Assembly (NCBI GenBank): GCA_027886185.1
Contig: WOAB01000583.1
Location: 2,542,001-2,606,000 of the forward strand
DNA length: 64,000 nucleotides
Direction of reading: 5' to 3'
DNA from: Rheum nobile
Lineage: Eukaryota; Streptophyta; Magnoliopsida; Caryophyllales; Polygonaceae
Each line of letters starts with the position of its first letter. The stretch's first letter is position 1. The translations under genes were made by a program, and so were the position numbers. Of this stretch, positions 11,831-23,139 are shown one piece after another. The notes under the pieces were generated by a model. That model saw nothing but the letters and a program-made list of their open reading frames with translations, made no database searches and was not told the origin of the DNA.

Positions 11831-12080
11831 CGACCGTTGGAATTATAGCCGTTGGCCACGCAAACATTTGGCGTACGCAATATGTTGGCGAGGAAGCCTA
11901 AAATTTGAAACACCAACGGCTATATTCCAACGAGCATTTTTTAGCCTCTATGCAAGGATCTGGCGTACGCCAGATCCTTGCGTAGAGGCTAAATACTTTT
12001 TTTTCCCTATGTATTCCTACTTAGGCCTATGTTTTGGCCTACCACGCAAGTATTTGGCGTACGCCAAATACTTGCGTGGT
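11831..12080 (-). promoter_or_regulatory. Transposase promoter of MULE-C with perfect 40-bp palindrome
   Basis: Upstream of the transposase ATG (11759) the minus strand has a TATATA-type box near 11815 and two AACGG motifs (ccaacggctat and tccaacggtcga) resembling the MSA element. Further out are a 48-bp palindrome at 11943-11990 with one mismatch and a perfect 40-bp palindrome at 12041-12080 (half-arm accacgcaagtatttggcgt). A minor palindrome lies at 11856-11892. Confidence 0.75.
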
Positions 12081-13928
12081 AAACCGTAGTGCGAAAGTGC
12101 AAAATGTATAGTGCGTATAGCGTAGGCGTTAATTTTTTCATATTTATCCGAATTAATATATCCTAAAATTAATTTCTTATTTCAGACGAGGAAGGTTCTG
12201 AAGGTGCATGTCCGGAAGGAACATTATCGGACTCTGAGGAGCACGCATTAGAGGGCCCGGATACGTGGTGGGGGATAGCACAGCGCATCGGCATCACTGC
12301 TCTGGGGTCGCTTGAGTACGGGCGAATGGACGCTTGACTGATTTCGGCATTTGTCGAGCGATGGCACCCCGAGACGAACTCGTTCCATTTTCCGTGGGGG
12401 GAGATGACGATCACATTGCACGATGTGCATCAGATTCTCGGACTGCCCATCGACGGGAGGAGCATGACATCCGAGATGGCCGACGGGGAGGTCATGCAGC
12501 GCATTGCCACTGCATTCGGTATCCAACTGACCGACATTGCACGGTGGTACAGAAATGGCGGAGTTCCATTGGGTTTCCTGCTGAGGCAACTGCCACCTAT
12601 GATGCAGGCTCCCGAGAGGGACGAGGGACTGATTGCGTCTTTCTACCTGCTTACACTTCTCGGCACGACTGTCCTGGTGGACAAGTTGATGAATGCCGTG
12701 AAGCACAAGTGGATGGCGCTTCTGTTTGATCATGAGCTCACGGGTTGCTATGCATGGGGAGCAGGTGTCCTGGCCGTTCTGTACAGGAACCTGGGACAGG
12801 CTTCCCGTCGCGGGGCACAGGGCATTGCCGGTTGTGGTCTTCTTCTGAGGGTAAGTTTTATTGTAGGGTCGTTTATAACATATTATTGTTTTAATTACTA
12901 ATTTTAAATATTGTTTTACAGGCTTGGATTTGGACATACTTTTTTCCATTTCCAAGGACATCATGTGATGGACCTGGAGTCGATGGCAGACGCTCGGGCA
13001 ACCATAAGAGATGGCAAAAAGGCGCCCCAGGGAGATGATCCAGAGCGATTGGTCACCATACGCCGCATCCTAGACGGCATTCGATATGAGGAAGTAATTT
13101 ATAACGGTTTATTTTTACGTCTTTTTCATATACGATTATTTATATATTACTTAATTACTTACAGATACGGTGGACCCCATGGCCCGGATTGGACGTTCAT
13201 GCACCCTTGTACGCGACTTCGCGGTTCCGAGGCATACTAGAGTGTCTTGATGTGCATGAGCCGTACCTTCCGGACCGCGTCCTCAGGCAATTCGGATATG
13301 TACAGGGCATCCCACTCGCGCCACCTAGGCCCATCAAGTGCGTCCGGCCATTCGAGCTTTCAAAGTACGATGTGCTCTTTCAGCCGGACCTTTTAGGAGC
13401 ATGGGATGCCGATCCAAGACCTCTCATCGAGCTGGACGTGCAGGATTTGGTGACGTCATTCTGGGATGTCAGTGACGACTACTTGGACTAGATGGACGAC
13501 GTGTCTCATGTGCTCGTGGATCCCAGGTCCCCCAGACAGGATCGTCCGACGGAGCCTGTCCATCCACCTTCTCACGTCGACACCCTTGCGGTAAGATAAA
13601 TTTGTTTACTTTTTAGTTTTTCTTGTTATCTTCTAGGGTTGTTAATGCGTATTGTTATCAATACAGCGGAGCCAGTGAGTTTCTGGTGAGATGCATAGAT
13701 TTCTGTTGGAGCCGGAGAGTAAGCCGACGGATTTCATTGCGTTGGTCGAACGCTGGTTTCACCAGTTGACTGATCAGACTCCACCGATGGCCCCTGCCCC
13801 ATCGCATGCGTCCCAGTTGTTTCGGGATTCTATGCACGAGGAATGTCAATGGAGTGGGGTCGGTTCATCCCTGAGGACGGCGGCTGAGCGGGAAGCGGAT
13901 GAGCGCGCGGCTCGTGATCGGGATGTGG

Positions 13929-14497
13929 CACTAGTACAGAATGGCCTTGGCATAGCGGTTTATTTATTACACGGATAGCGGTTTTACAACCGCTATCTAA
14001 GCGTCCGTGATAATATAGAACTATAGCGCTATTAAGAAAGCGCTATAAGAAATACACGCATAGCGCTTTTCTGTAAAAAGCGCTATGTTTTAAGTGTTTT
14101 TTTCGTTGAAGGAACGCTAACACTCTTAGCGCTTGGATAAGAAAAGTGCTAAGAGAAGTAACCACCACTCTTAGCGCTTTTCTTAAAAAAGCGCTAAGAG
14201 TGTTAACGTAACCACTCTTAGCGCTTTTTTGTAAAAAGCGCTATGTTTTAAGTGTTTTTTCGTTGAAGGAACGCTAACACTCTTAGCGCTTTTTTAAGAA
14301 AAGTGCTAAGAGAAGTAACCACCACTCTTAGCACTTTTCTAAGAAAAGCGCTATGTTTTAAGTGTTTTTTCGTTGAAGAAACGCTAACACTCTTAGCGCT
14401 TTTTTAAGAAAAGTGCTAAGAGAAATATCCACCACTCTTAGCGCTTTTCTTAAAAAAGCGCTAAGAGTGTTAACGTAACCACTCTTAGCGCTTTTCT
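13929..14497 (+). mobile_element. CACTA terminus with subterminal inverted repeats
   Basis: A CACTA motif at 13929 (cactagtacagaa) interrupts PMD-A exon 6. It is followed by reiterated inverted motifs of the type tagcgctttt / aaaagcgct, arranged in tandem with a larger period (the block 'aacgctaacactcttagcgc' recurs). A CACTA end with subterminal palindromes is typical of plant CACTA elements. No matching TAGTG end or transposase is seen, so it appears truncated on its right. Confidence 0.7.
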
Positions 14498-15834
14498 AAG
14501 CATATATCACATGAACTATAAAGGAAACTATAGTATATAAGCATATATCACATGGAATATAAAGGAAACTATAGTATATAAGCATATATCACATGTAATA
14601 TAAAGGAAACTATAGTATATAAGCATATATCACATGAAATATAAAGGAAACTATAGTATATAAGCATATATCACATGAAATATAAAGGAAACTATAGTAT
14701 ATAAGCATATATCACATGAAATATAAAGGAAACTATAGTATATAATCATATATCACATGAAATATAAAGGAAACTATAGTATATAAGCATATATCACATG
14801 AAATATAAAGGAAACTATAGTATATAAGCATATATCACATGAAATATAAAGGAAACTATAGTATATAAACATATATCACATGAAATATAAAGGAAACTAT
14901 AGTATATAAACATATATCACATGAAATATAAAGGAAACTATAGTATATAAACATATATCACATGAAATATAAAGGAAACTATAGTATATAAGCATATATC
15001 ACATGAAATATAAAGGAAACTATAGTATATAAGCATATATCATATGAAATATAAAGGAAACTATAGTATAGAATCATATATCACATGAATTATAAAGGAA
15101 ACTATAGTATATAAGCATATATCACATGAACTATAAAGAAAACTATAGTATATAAGCATATATCACATGAAATATAAAGGAAACTATAGTATATAACCAT
15201 ATATCACATGAAATATAAATGAAACTATAGTATATAATCATATATCACATGAAATATAAAGAAAACTATAGTATATAATCATATATCACATGAAATATAA
15301 AGAAAACTATAGTATATAATCATATATCACATGAAATATAAAGGAAACTATAGTATATAATCATATATCACATGAAATATAAAGGAAACTATAGTATATA
15401 AACATATATCACATGAAATATAAAGGAAAATATAGTATATAAGCATATATCACATGAAATATAAAGGAAACTATAGTATATAATCATATATCACATGAAA
15501 TATAAAGGAAACTATAGTATATAAGCATATATCACATGAAATATAAAGGAAACTATAGTATATAAGCATATATCACATGAAATATAAAGAAAACTATAGT
15601 ATACAAATATATATCACATGAAATATAAAAGAAACTATAGTATATAAACATATATCACATGAAATATAAAAGAAACTATAGTATATAATCATATATCACA
15701 TGAAATATAAAGGAAACTATAGTGTATAAGCATATATCACATGAAATATAAAGGAAACTATAGTATATAAGCATATATCACATGAAATATAAAGGAAACT
15801 ATAGTATATAAACATAAATCACATGAAATATAAA
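14498..15834. repeat. 41-bp tandem array, about 32 copies
   Basis: The unit contains gcatatatcacatgaaatat and aaaggaaactatagtat. The phrase gcatatatca starts at 14500 and 14541, giving a 41-bp period that holds for about 1.34 kb with few substitutions. It starts directly at the inner edge of the CACTA subterminal repeats and stops abruptly where a 67-bp array begins. There is no coding potential. Confidence 0.92.
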
Positions 15835-15835
15835 G

Positions 15836-16225
15836 AAAAAGTGGGCCCAAATAGGCCCAATAGGAAGGATTATAGAAGAAACGGGTGAAAAACTGAAAAA
15901 CAAAAAATTGGGCCGAAATAGGCCCAATATGAAGGATTATAGAAGAAACGGGGAAAAACTGAAAAACGAAAAATTGGGCCGAAATAGGCCCAATAGGAAG
16001 GATTATAGAAGAAACGGGGAAAAACTGAAAAACGAAAAATTGGGCCCAAATAGACCCAATAGAAAGGATTATAGAAGAAACGGGAAAAAACTGAAAAACG
16101 AAAAATTGGGCCCAAATAGGCCCAATAAGAAGGATTATAGAAAGAAAGGGTGAAAAACGAAAAATTGGGCCCAAATAGGCCCAATAGGAAGGATTATAGA
16201 AGAAACGGGTGAAAAACGAAAAATT
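15836..16225 (-). repeat. 67-bp site II array, inverted copy in MULE-A
   Basis: About six units of roughly 67 bp containing gggcccaaataggcccaat and gaagaaacggg. This is the reverse complement of the array at 17457-18010. At 16226 the orientation switches within a few bases, so the two arrays form inverted arms around a retroelement insertion. Confidence 0.85.
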
Positions 16226-16254
16226 CGTTTTCAGTTTTTCACCCGTTTCTTCTA

Positions 16255-17456
16255 TTTTTTTTTATAAGGTAAGAATTCGAGTTACCGACATAAAATGTCG
16301 AATAGCTCGAGAGGCCGAAAAAACGGCAACTGGAAAAACCAGTCCAGAACAACACAGACAAGCAAATGAAAATACAACAAAGCAAAAGCGAGCTATAAGA
16401 CTAGGGAGAGAAGTGAGTCCAGTACAAAACGAGCAGTGCCACTAGACGACAGGTCAAACAGGAAAACAATCCTGGGAAGTGTTGAATGGACAACCATGAC
16501 GTTGTCCCCACTCATGATGAGGGATCTTCAGGAGTCTCGACCACCCCGACGTTGCCTTTTGGATCTTCAGGAGCCTCAACACAACCGCGACCACAACTGG
16601 AACAACTCATCAGAAGGAAAGAAGCACCACACACAAGCTTGCACACAAAACACGAAACTAAAAAGACAGAAAACTAAAAAAGAAAGGAAGCAGCCAAGAA
16701 AGACTACATCAGATCCCGGAGCGACCGGAAGGGGTCCGGCCTCGGCGGGGGTTCAGTGCGGAGCGGGGTTCGAGGGCTCGGTTGGAGCGGCGGGGTTAGG
16801 AAGTCCCCAAAGCTGCAGCCAAGGGCTCGGTCGGAGCGGCGTCCGTTGAAGCCGGTGGTCTGGAGGGTAATATTCCGCCTCCGAGGTGCCATCATCGGAC
16901 CGCCAATGCCGACTCCGCTTCTTCGCCCTCTTCGCCGTACTGCCTTCTACCGGAGTTTGAGCGGCGCCGGAAGTAAGAGTTCAGCGAGAAAAGGAGAGAG
17001 AAGGGAAGCGAAGAAGGAAACGGACGGCCATGGGCACGAGGTCCAAGGATGTGGGCTCAGACCGGGGCGGTGCGTACGGATCAGATCTGAGGCAAGCCGC
17101 GTGGGTGTGTGAACCGGGTCCGGTGGTAAGGGTGTGGGTGGTGCAAGGTGGGTAGATCTGGGTTCAGTGCGAGCGGGGCGGGGCATGGGTTCGTTGGGCT
17201 CGACCGATCTGGAGCAAGGGTGCCCAGATGGCTGACCGGAACAGGCGCTGGGGGCTCGGTCGAAGCGGGGAGCTCGGTAGGAGCGGAGCTCGGTCGGAGT
17301 GGGGTTGTTCATCAAGGTGACCGGTGGGGTCAGGGCTAGGTGGTGCCGGTGGAGCGGCGGAGGGGAGCAACAGTAGCAGTTGGCCAGGTGGAGGCTCGGT
17401 GGAGCGTCTTCATGGGTTCTAGGGCCGACGAGCGGCTCCCTCCCTGTTCTCTCTTT
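16255..17456 (-). mobile_element. Non-LTR retroelement insertion, minus orientation
   Basis: A poly-T run (minus-strand poly-A tail) near 16255 is followed by ataaggtaagaattc and a stem-loop (tcgag..cgacat / atgtcg..ctcga, 16277-16310), then gaggccgaaaa. The same tail structure recurs at 59840-59895. The body is GC-rich with degenerate 'gctcggtcggagcgg' phrases and no recognisable protein. The flanks repeat cacccgtttcttctat on both sides, consistent with a target duplication, though the site is itself inside a tandem repeat. A SINE-like or LINE-derived non-autonomous copy is likely. Confidence 0.55.
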
Positions 17457-18010
17457 TCAAGTTTCTTCACCCGTTTCTTCTATAATCTTTCCTATTGGGC
17501 CTATTTGGGCCTAATTTTTCGTTTTTCAGTTTTTCACCCGTTTCTTCTATAATCCTTCCTATTGGGCCTATTTGGGCCCAATTTTTCGTTTTTCAGTTTT
17601 TCCCCGTTTTTTTTATAATCCTTCCTATTGGGCATATTTGGGCCCATTTTTTTGTTTTTCAGTTTTTCACTTGTTTCTTCTATAATCCTTCCTATTGGGC
17701 CTATTTGGGCCCAATTTTTCATTTTTCAGTTTTTTCCCGTTTCTTCTATAATCCTTCTTATTGGGCCTATTTGGGCCCAGTTTTTCATTTTTCAGTTTTT
17801 TCCCGTTTCTTCTATAATCCTTCCTATTGGGCCTATTTGGGCCCAGTTTTTCATTTTTCAGTTTTTTCCCGTTTCTTCTATAATCCTTCCTATTGGGCCT
17901 ATTTGGGCCCAATTTTTCGTTTTTCACCCGTTTCTTCTATAATCCTTCCTATTGGGCCTATTTGGGCCCAATTTTTCATTTTTTAGTTTTTCACCCGTTT
18001 GCAATATTTC
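17457..18010 (+). repeat. 67-bp site II array, direct copy in MULE-A
   Basis: About eight units of 67 bp, each with attgggcctatttgggccc followed by a pyrimidine-rich segment and cccgtttcttctataatcc. The length and order match the MULE-C array at 7944, with divergence in the middle of the unit. Each unit supplies two TGGGCC motifs. Apparent long frames of repeated residues here are artefacts. Confidence 0.9.
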
Positions 18011-18204
18011 GTTTTTCGTTTTTTAGTTTTTCACCCGTTTCTTCTATGATCGTTTTTTCAGTTTTGTACTATTGGGCCATTTCATGCGTTTTTCATCCAT
18101 ATTTAATGAATATAATATTAAATGTGTACTAGTACATGTCAGCCAAAAAATACATATATAAAAGCGGAAAATATAATATTCCTAATCCCGAAAACATAAT
18201 ATCC

Positions 18205-18741
18205 CTAAGCTTTGAATACCCTAACGTGGTATACAACTTGGGGGCGCCGATGGATAATTTCAAACAGTAATACATCGTTAATTTCGAATCTATGGCTTCT
18301 TACAAAATCCCGCCAGCCGTTGCCAAATCTGTATCGATTCCCACTCGTTGCGATACACACATGCATATTAGAATGACCACAATCCAGGGTGACTTCCGTT
18401 GTTGCTGCAGAACTCAAGAATCTCAAAGCATGCTCCATTGGGATGCTCTGCATATCAGTAAGTGCATTTAAAGTTGATATTATGATCAAATCAGAATCAT
18501 AAATTTATAATATGAAGGATGCAGTGCCTACCAGCCGATATTCTGGATAGACATTCGTTTGATTTAATACGACGATGAATGAAATCTGAGGATCACGTCG
18601 CATAGCTTCAGCTCTTTCTAATGCTGAATTTACAACATCTCCAGCATCATCAGAGGAATATGAGCTATCAGCTGATGTCGAACTATCAGCTGATGTCGAA
18701 CTATCGCTGATTACTATAACATTTCTGGACGACGAAGCCAT
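18205..18741 (-). CDS. B3-A: single B3-domain DNA-binding protein
   Basis: Two minus-strand exons, 18741-18532 and 18447-18205, join in frame for 150 codons without a stop. The first 40 residues are Ser/Asp-rich with a short repeated STSADS. Then follows a B3-type fold: SFIVVLNQTNVYPEYRL, SIPMEHALRFL, TEVTLDCG, GWRDFVRSHRFEINDVLLFEI and a C-terminal VVYHVRVFKA. B3 domains are plant-specific DNA-binding domains. The start is the first Met after a TATA-type box, in a divergent promoter shared with the GRF gene. It is one of two apparently intact genes of MULE-A. A role in recognising the element's own motifs is inference. Confidence 0.8.
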
Positions 18742-18825
18742 ACTTTGCAACGACCTTGATATCCCAAATCTGAAATATGAAATCACAAGGATGTTTTGGA
18801 TATGGAAATGTGGCGCACCAATTCG

Positions 18826-19070
18826 GATACTTATAGGGTGAGATTTAGCCGTTGTAAATTCTGCCTGTTATGCACGCCAAAATCAGGCGCATGTAACAGT
18901 CTTTTTTTTCAAACGGCTAAATCCTGCACGCCAATATTTGGCGTATGGTTCCGCGCCATTATATGGCGTGTGGGATTTAACCGTTTGAAAAAACGACCGT
19001 TTCATGCGCCTAATTTTGGCGTGCATAACGGGCAGAATTTACAACGGCTAAATCTCACCCTATAAGTATC
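18826..19070. promoter_or_regulatory. 245-bp near-perfect palindrome as divergent promoter of B3-A and GRF-A
   Basis: The left arm from gatacttatagggtgag and the reverse complement of the right arm match almost base for base to a centre near 18948. Each arm contains a TATA-type box (ccctataagt), an MSA-like AACGG (acaacggctaaatc) and two smaller palindromes (atgcacgccaaaat..ggcgcat; cacgccaatatttggcgt). The same module lies upstream of the transposase of this element at 23140-23260. The promoter thus looks like an inverted duplication of one ancestral promoter module. Confidence 0.85.
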
Positions 19071-19136
19071 TGATTTCAACAAACGCAGTGGAACTACGGA
19101 AAAATGTATTGAGGAAACCAAACACTACAACAAATA

Positions 19137-19573
19137 ATGGCATCTTCATCCAAATCATCAACAAACGCAGATAGGCTATGCTACTGTAATTTGAAAGTCG
19201 TTGTCCGAACTTGGGATTTGCAGTGGAACTACGACAGGAGGTATTGGGGATGCCCAGAAGTGGGGTGTCATTTCAGGGAGTGGATTGATCCAATGTACGA
19301 GGACAGGGCACACGCGGTTATTCGACAACAATGGCAGGAAAAACAAGATCTTGTTAAGGAAAATCAAGATCTTGTTAAAGATCTTGATAACATTCGTAGG
19401 TATAACTTCAAACTATTAAATGATGTACATCGTAGGTGATTAATGTCGTATCTTTTGTGTAATGTTGTTTATGTACTATCAACCTTTGTAGGGAGAAAGC
19501 AAATTTAGCAAAGCAGAGATATCATATGAAGCGAACGTTCACCAGAGACTACCCTAATTTCTTCAAACGCTAA
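19137..19573 (+). CDS. GRF-A: GRF-type zinc finger with coiled coil
   Basis: Exon 1 is 19137-19435 and exon 2 is 19492-19573, joined in frame for about 126 residues. The zinc finger spans C15-x-C17, C39 and C44, followed by HFREWID, the C-x-C..C..C-x-F-x-W-x-D pattern of GRF-type fingers. A charged region rich in repeated KQDLVKENQDLVKD predicts a coiled coil, and the tail ends in RDYPNFFKR. GRF fingers bind nucleic acid in other proteins. The ATG follows the divergent promoter by about 70 bp. The gene appears intact. The remnant in MULE-B keeps only the last exon region. Confidence 0.75.
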
Positions 19574-19612
19574 AGCATTTTCATATATTTTCTCTAATTT
19601 TTCCTAAGTTTA

Positions 19613-19690
19613 TGATGTACATCGTAGGTTGATGATCATTTTGTATTACATGATGTACATCGTAGGTTGATGATCATTTTGTATTGTTCG
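19613..19690. repeat. 37-bp tandem duplication after GRF-A
   Basis: The phrase 'tgatgtacatcgtaggttga tgatcattttgtatta' occurs twice in direct tandem. Its first half also matches the end of GRF-A exon 1. Confidence 0.7.
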
Positions 19691-19765
19691 TATAAAGATT
19701 AATACAAGTTGGGCTACACAATAGGGGTAGGCCTCCCCTAATCGATTAATACAAAGGTGAATAAA

Positions 19766-22700
19766 CTAAATTGGAGTATTAGTTGGACGATTATATCTGG
19801 TGCGGTATTCTCGAAACACTCTAAAGCTCGACTCAAGCATAGCATCCCAACCATTGACGCTTTGGTCCCTGTAGTTGCGCCGAGCGTACGGAGGGGGGGT
19901 AGTGGAGAGCCATCCTTCAGCCACACCTACAAACATAATAATTAACCCTAATATAACTAAACAAATGAGCATTTATATCAAATAGTTTAGAAACAATAAG
20001 CTTTACCGGTATGAAGTGGTCCCGGTTCCCCACGTGGGTCATCGCCAATATCTTCTTTGGAGGACCGAGGCTTGTGTCAGACGCCTTCATTGGTAAGCAC
20101 AAGCACGGACCATTCCGGTACAAGAAGGCCAGCGCAACTTGATAAGCGATGGCAAACACTAAACCAATCAGGGGCATATCAAGCCAGTAGTCCGATGAGC
20201 AAGGATTGGTGATATAGTTCACTTGGAACATAAGATCCTCATAGGACAACCCCGGCCGTAGTCTAGGAAGTATTGACATGTGTACATCTAGGTTGTCAAA
20301 TAACTCTGCCACCAGCTGATGTCGAACTTTGGTGTACTCATGCTCTTCCATGCCCAACAATACAACTAGTCTCCGGTACCCACAGTGTCCGTCTGGACGT
20401 ACTTCTCTAGCCCCTTTAATGTACGGATACCAAAAGTAATCCACATTCTTAACCTCAAAGTTCACCCCCATATGAACCATGGGTTGTTCATCGAACTGCG
20501 ACCCATACCATTCAGGTTGGGATTGACTCCCAATGTCGGTCGAAGCTGCACTTGGTTCCTTTCTAGGGTGACCCCAACCTCTACCTTGGCTCCCATTGGT
20601 CTTCTCCTTCGCCTTCTGCTTCGCCTTCTCCTTCTCATACTCCTCCAACTCGTCCCTTTTGTGCTCAAACAAGCTTGGATGTCTCGTGGTGTCATACTTC
20701 GTGGAACCCTTTGGCCTTCCTTTTGCAACGATCCCTGTCGGCTCCTTCAACGTACTTTCATGCGGAAACTCCAAGTCATAATACAACTCACCTAGTTGGT
20801 ATAATGTGTCTCGCCCCAAATCCTTTTTCTCCAACCTCGCATACATGTGACGCAACTTCAACTCTGAATGGCACATCTGTACATTGTCCTGAGTGGGCAC
20901 ATTTATTGTTGGAGTCCCTTCTCATACCAGTTTCTTCCAGAAGTCGTGTACTTCATTCGGCACGATTGGGGTCCCCGTAATGATGGCATTTGCAACTCTG
21001 TGGATGCACAGCAGGCCAAAGCAATCTCGCACCCACTGATCAGTGCAATCTTTAGAATATTCATCCTTCACTATCCGATCATACATGCCCAACAACAAAT
21101 CGAATCACTTGTCCGATACTTTGTAGAATAACCTTGCAAACGCCATTCTTACTTCTAGCACAATGTTTTCATAAAAAAACGTTGGTCGTGTCGTCCTTGA
21201 CATCTCTATGCTCGCCCTCACCTGCTCAATTTGAATTGTGACAGCATGGTGGATCCTCACAGACACTCTATTAAAGCCACCTCTGCTAGAACGCAAAATG
21301 TCCTTCAACACCTTATGCATACCCTCAACCCTATCAAAACAGGTAAAAGGACTTGTCTTATAACACTTTAATGAGACACAATATTAATCAACTAAACATT
21401 GGTTAAGGGATACCTGTTTGAAGTCCGCGTGAAGAAGTGAAGATGATGATCCGTCCATGCTCTTACTATGTTTTCCTTGTATGGAATGAGCCACTCCCTC
21501 TCAACATACCCAACGAGCCCATTATGCCATAATTTTCTCAATCTGTCCAGCCTCTCTTCGTAGCTTTCTTCAGTGGTTGAACACCAAAGTCCCCAGCATT
21601 GGCCCGCAAAGTTCTTCACTTTCTCACTGTTTTTCAGGATTGGGGAGACATATGCCTCGATGTTGTGTTTAATATGCACCCAACACAAAAGGTGTTGCAC
21701 TTTCCCTTCAAAGACTATATGAATTGCTTTGATGAGGGACTTTTCTCGATCAATCATTATAACCGCAGGCATTACTCTCAACTCTTCAAACAATTTCCGA
21801 AGATGTTTCATGATGAACTTGTAATGCATAACCTTTTCCCCTTGGGTAAATGCATATGCAATGTTGAACGTCTTGTGAGTGCAAGTAAAACCAACAATTT
21901 CCACCAATGGCATATCATACCTGTACAGAAGATAAAATATTGTTCATTAATAATAAAGAACCAAAATTAAGTACATAGATAAATCTACTATTATATTAAA
22001 ATGTAAAGCATACCTATTTGTCTTATAGGTGGCGTCGATAACTACCACATGTGAGAACATCTTCAACAAGTGTTGCGAGTCCGGATGAGCAAAAAATAGG
22101 ATATCCACCTCACTCGTTGACTTCTTCCGCAGAGGACGAACTACGTAGTTATTTTCTTTTAAAAAATTTAGTGTCCACTGGGTAACAGTCAATTCGCCAC
22201 GATCCTCGTACTGGATCTTTTGCAAATAGTTTGCAACCTGCTTCATGGATGTTACATTGCCGGGAAAGAAAGTCCTCAAATACGAAACAATATTTTTCGG
22301 CCCCATGAAATGTTCTCCCAAGCTCTTAACCATGAGCTGCTGATCGGGGGTCATTCTACCCATGTATGGATGCCCAATGAAGCTAGTCGGAAGCGCATGG
22401 TTGTGGCAACCTTCTATCACATCCAATATCCATTTATGAGTAGTCGACCATGGCTTTTTCTTCAACCGAACCCCATACAACTCAAATTTGCATCCGCTCT
22501 TCCTCGATTTGGTTTTACGAATAATCTCAACTCTCTTTTCCGGATCTTTTTCATTAACTTTTGGTCTTCCCGATCTATATTTACCGTACTGCTCACAAGT
22601 CAAACTAATCATTCTCTCATTTGAGTTACGAGTGACTAGAACAATCATCAAATCTTTGGCCTTCTGCCTAGCCCAATCAGCCAAATCTTGGCGACTATCC

Positions 22701-23105
22701 CACATTAGGCTAGTACGAAATACATCTCCAAAGTCTCTCCCCTATACATGTTTGCATAATCAGGAATGATTTAGAAAATCTCGATAATAATTTCTAAAGG
22801 CACATATCCTACTTTATAACTTTCTAAAGGCAATTTCTAAAGACAATTTCTAGATACAATTTCTAAAGGCACATATCATACTTTAAAACTTTCTAAAGGC
22901 ACATTAAAACTTTTTTTCTTACACCTACAATTGATTAAACACTAACCACGAAATTGTCGGTCGAGTTCTCATCGTCATCTTCTCCGCTCGAGTCGCAATC
23001 GTCATCGTCTCCGCTCGAGTGTCCATCGTCCTCTTCTCTGCTAGCATGACAATCCTCATCGTCTGCGCTCAAGTGCAAATCATCATCTAAACTAGTATGA
23101 GACAT
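19766..23105 (-). pseudogene. MULE-A transposase with C-terminal OTU protease domain
   Basis: Five exons, 23105-22947, 22741-22014, 21920-21414, 21330-20007 and 19926-19766, give about 960 codons after correcting one frameshift. Exon 1 is an acidic Asp/Glu/Ser segment. Exon 2 holds the FAR1-like DNA-binding part and VVVIDATYKTNR. Exon 3 holds IMIDREKSL and the HNIEAY and EESYEERL blocks of MULE transposases. Exon 4 ends with the OTU protease (DGHCGYRRL; His in DHFIPV). Lesions: TGA at 21105-21107 (Cys in MULE-B), TGA at 20922-20924 (Trp in MULE-B) and a 1-nt deletion in a C run near 19888. The AT-hook is degraded. The product cannot be full length. Confidence 0.85.
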
Positions 23106-23139
23106 TTTTGATAAGGGTGTTTTGGATATGGAGTTGAAT

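Larger units (their letters stand above)
5333..12128. mobile_element. MULE-C, a reduced relative nested in the PMD-A intron
   Basis: Left sequence from about 5341 and the reverse complement of the right end share an inverted repeat of about 65 bp, including tatacgcacta, actttcgcactac and taccacgcaag. The flanks hold ttaatttt on both sides (5325-5332 and 12129-12136), a plausible 8-9 bp target duplication with one mismatch at the ninth base. The element contains a truncated PMD gene (+), a 67-bp tandem array and a MULE-OTU transposase (-). It lacks the B3 and GRF genes. Outside it, the PMD-A intron would be only about 110 bp. Confidence 0.8.
4015..13928 (+). pseudogene. PMD-A: plant mobile domain gene, split by MULE-C
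   Basis: Six exons align with the PMD-B gene: 4015-4194, 4603-5295, 12186-12850, 12922-13093, 13165-13590 and 13667 onward. The first two encode a Gly/Ala-rich then acidic, Arg-rich N-terminus. Exon 3 carries the PMD core (SAFVERWHPETNSFHFPWGE, then ITLHDVHQILGLPIDG), related to MAIN/MAIL proteins and PP7-long-form homologues. Lesions: a small frame disruption early in exon 3, TGA at 12335-12337, a 1-nt insertion in a T run near 12945, TAG at 13488 where PMD-B has Trp, and a stop early in exon 6. MULE-C occupies the 5296-12185 intron, and the CACTA end truncates exon 6 at 13928. Confidence 0.8.

Noticed and set aside
14498..15834. CRISPR-like regular array
   Set aside because: The 41-bp units are contiguous with no unique spacers, and the context is a plant transposon; it is a simple tandem repeat.
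16436..17370. Several GC-rich open frames in the retroelement at 16255-17456
   Set aside because: All frames are of similar length on both strands and follow the repeated gctcggtcggagcgg phrases; no protein family is recognisable.
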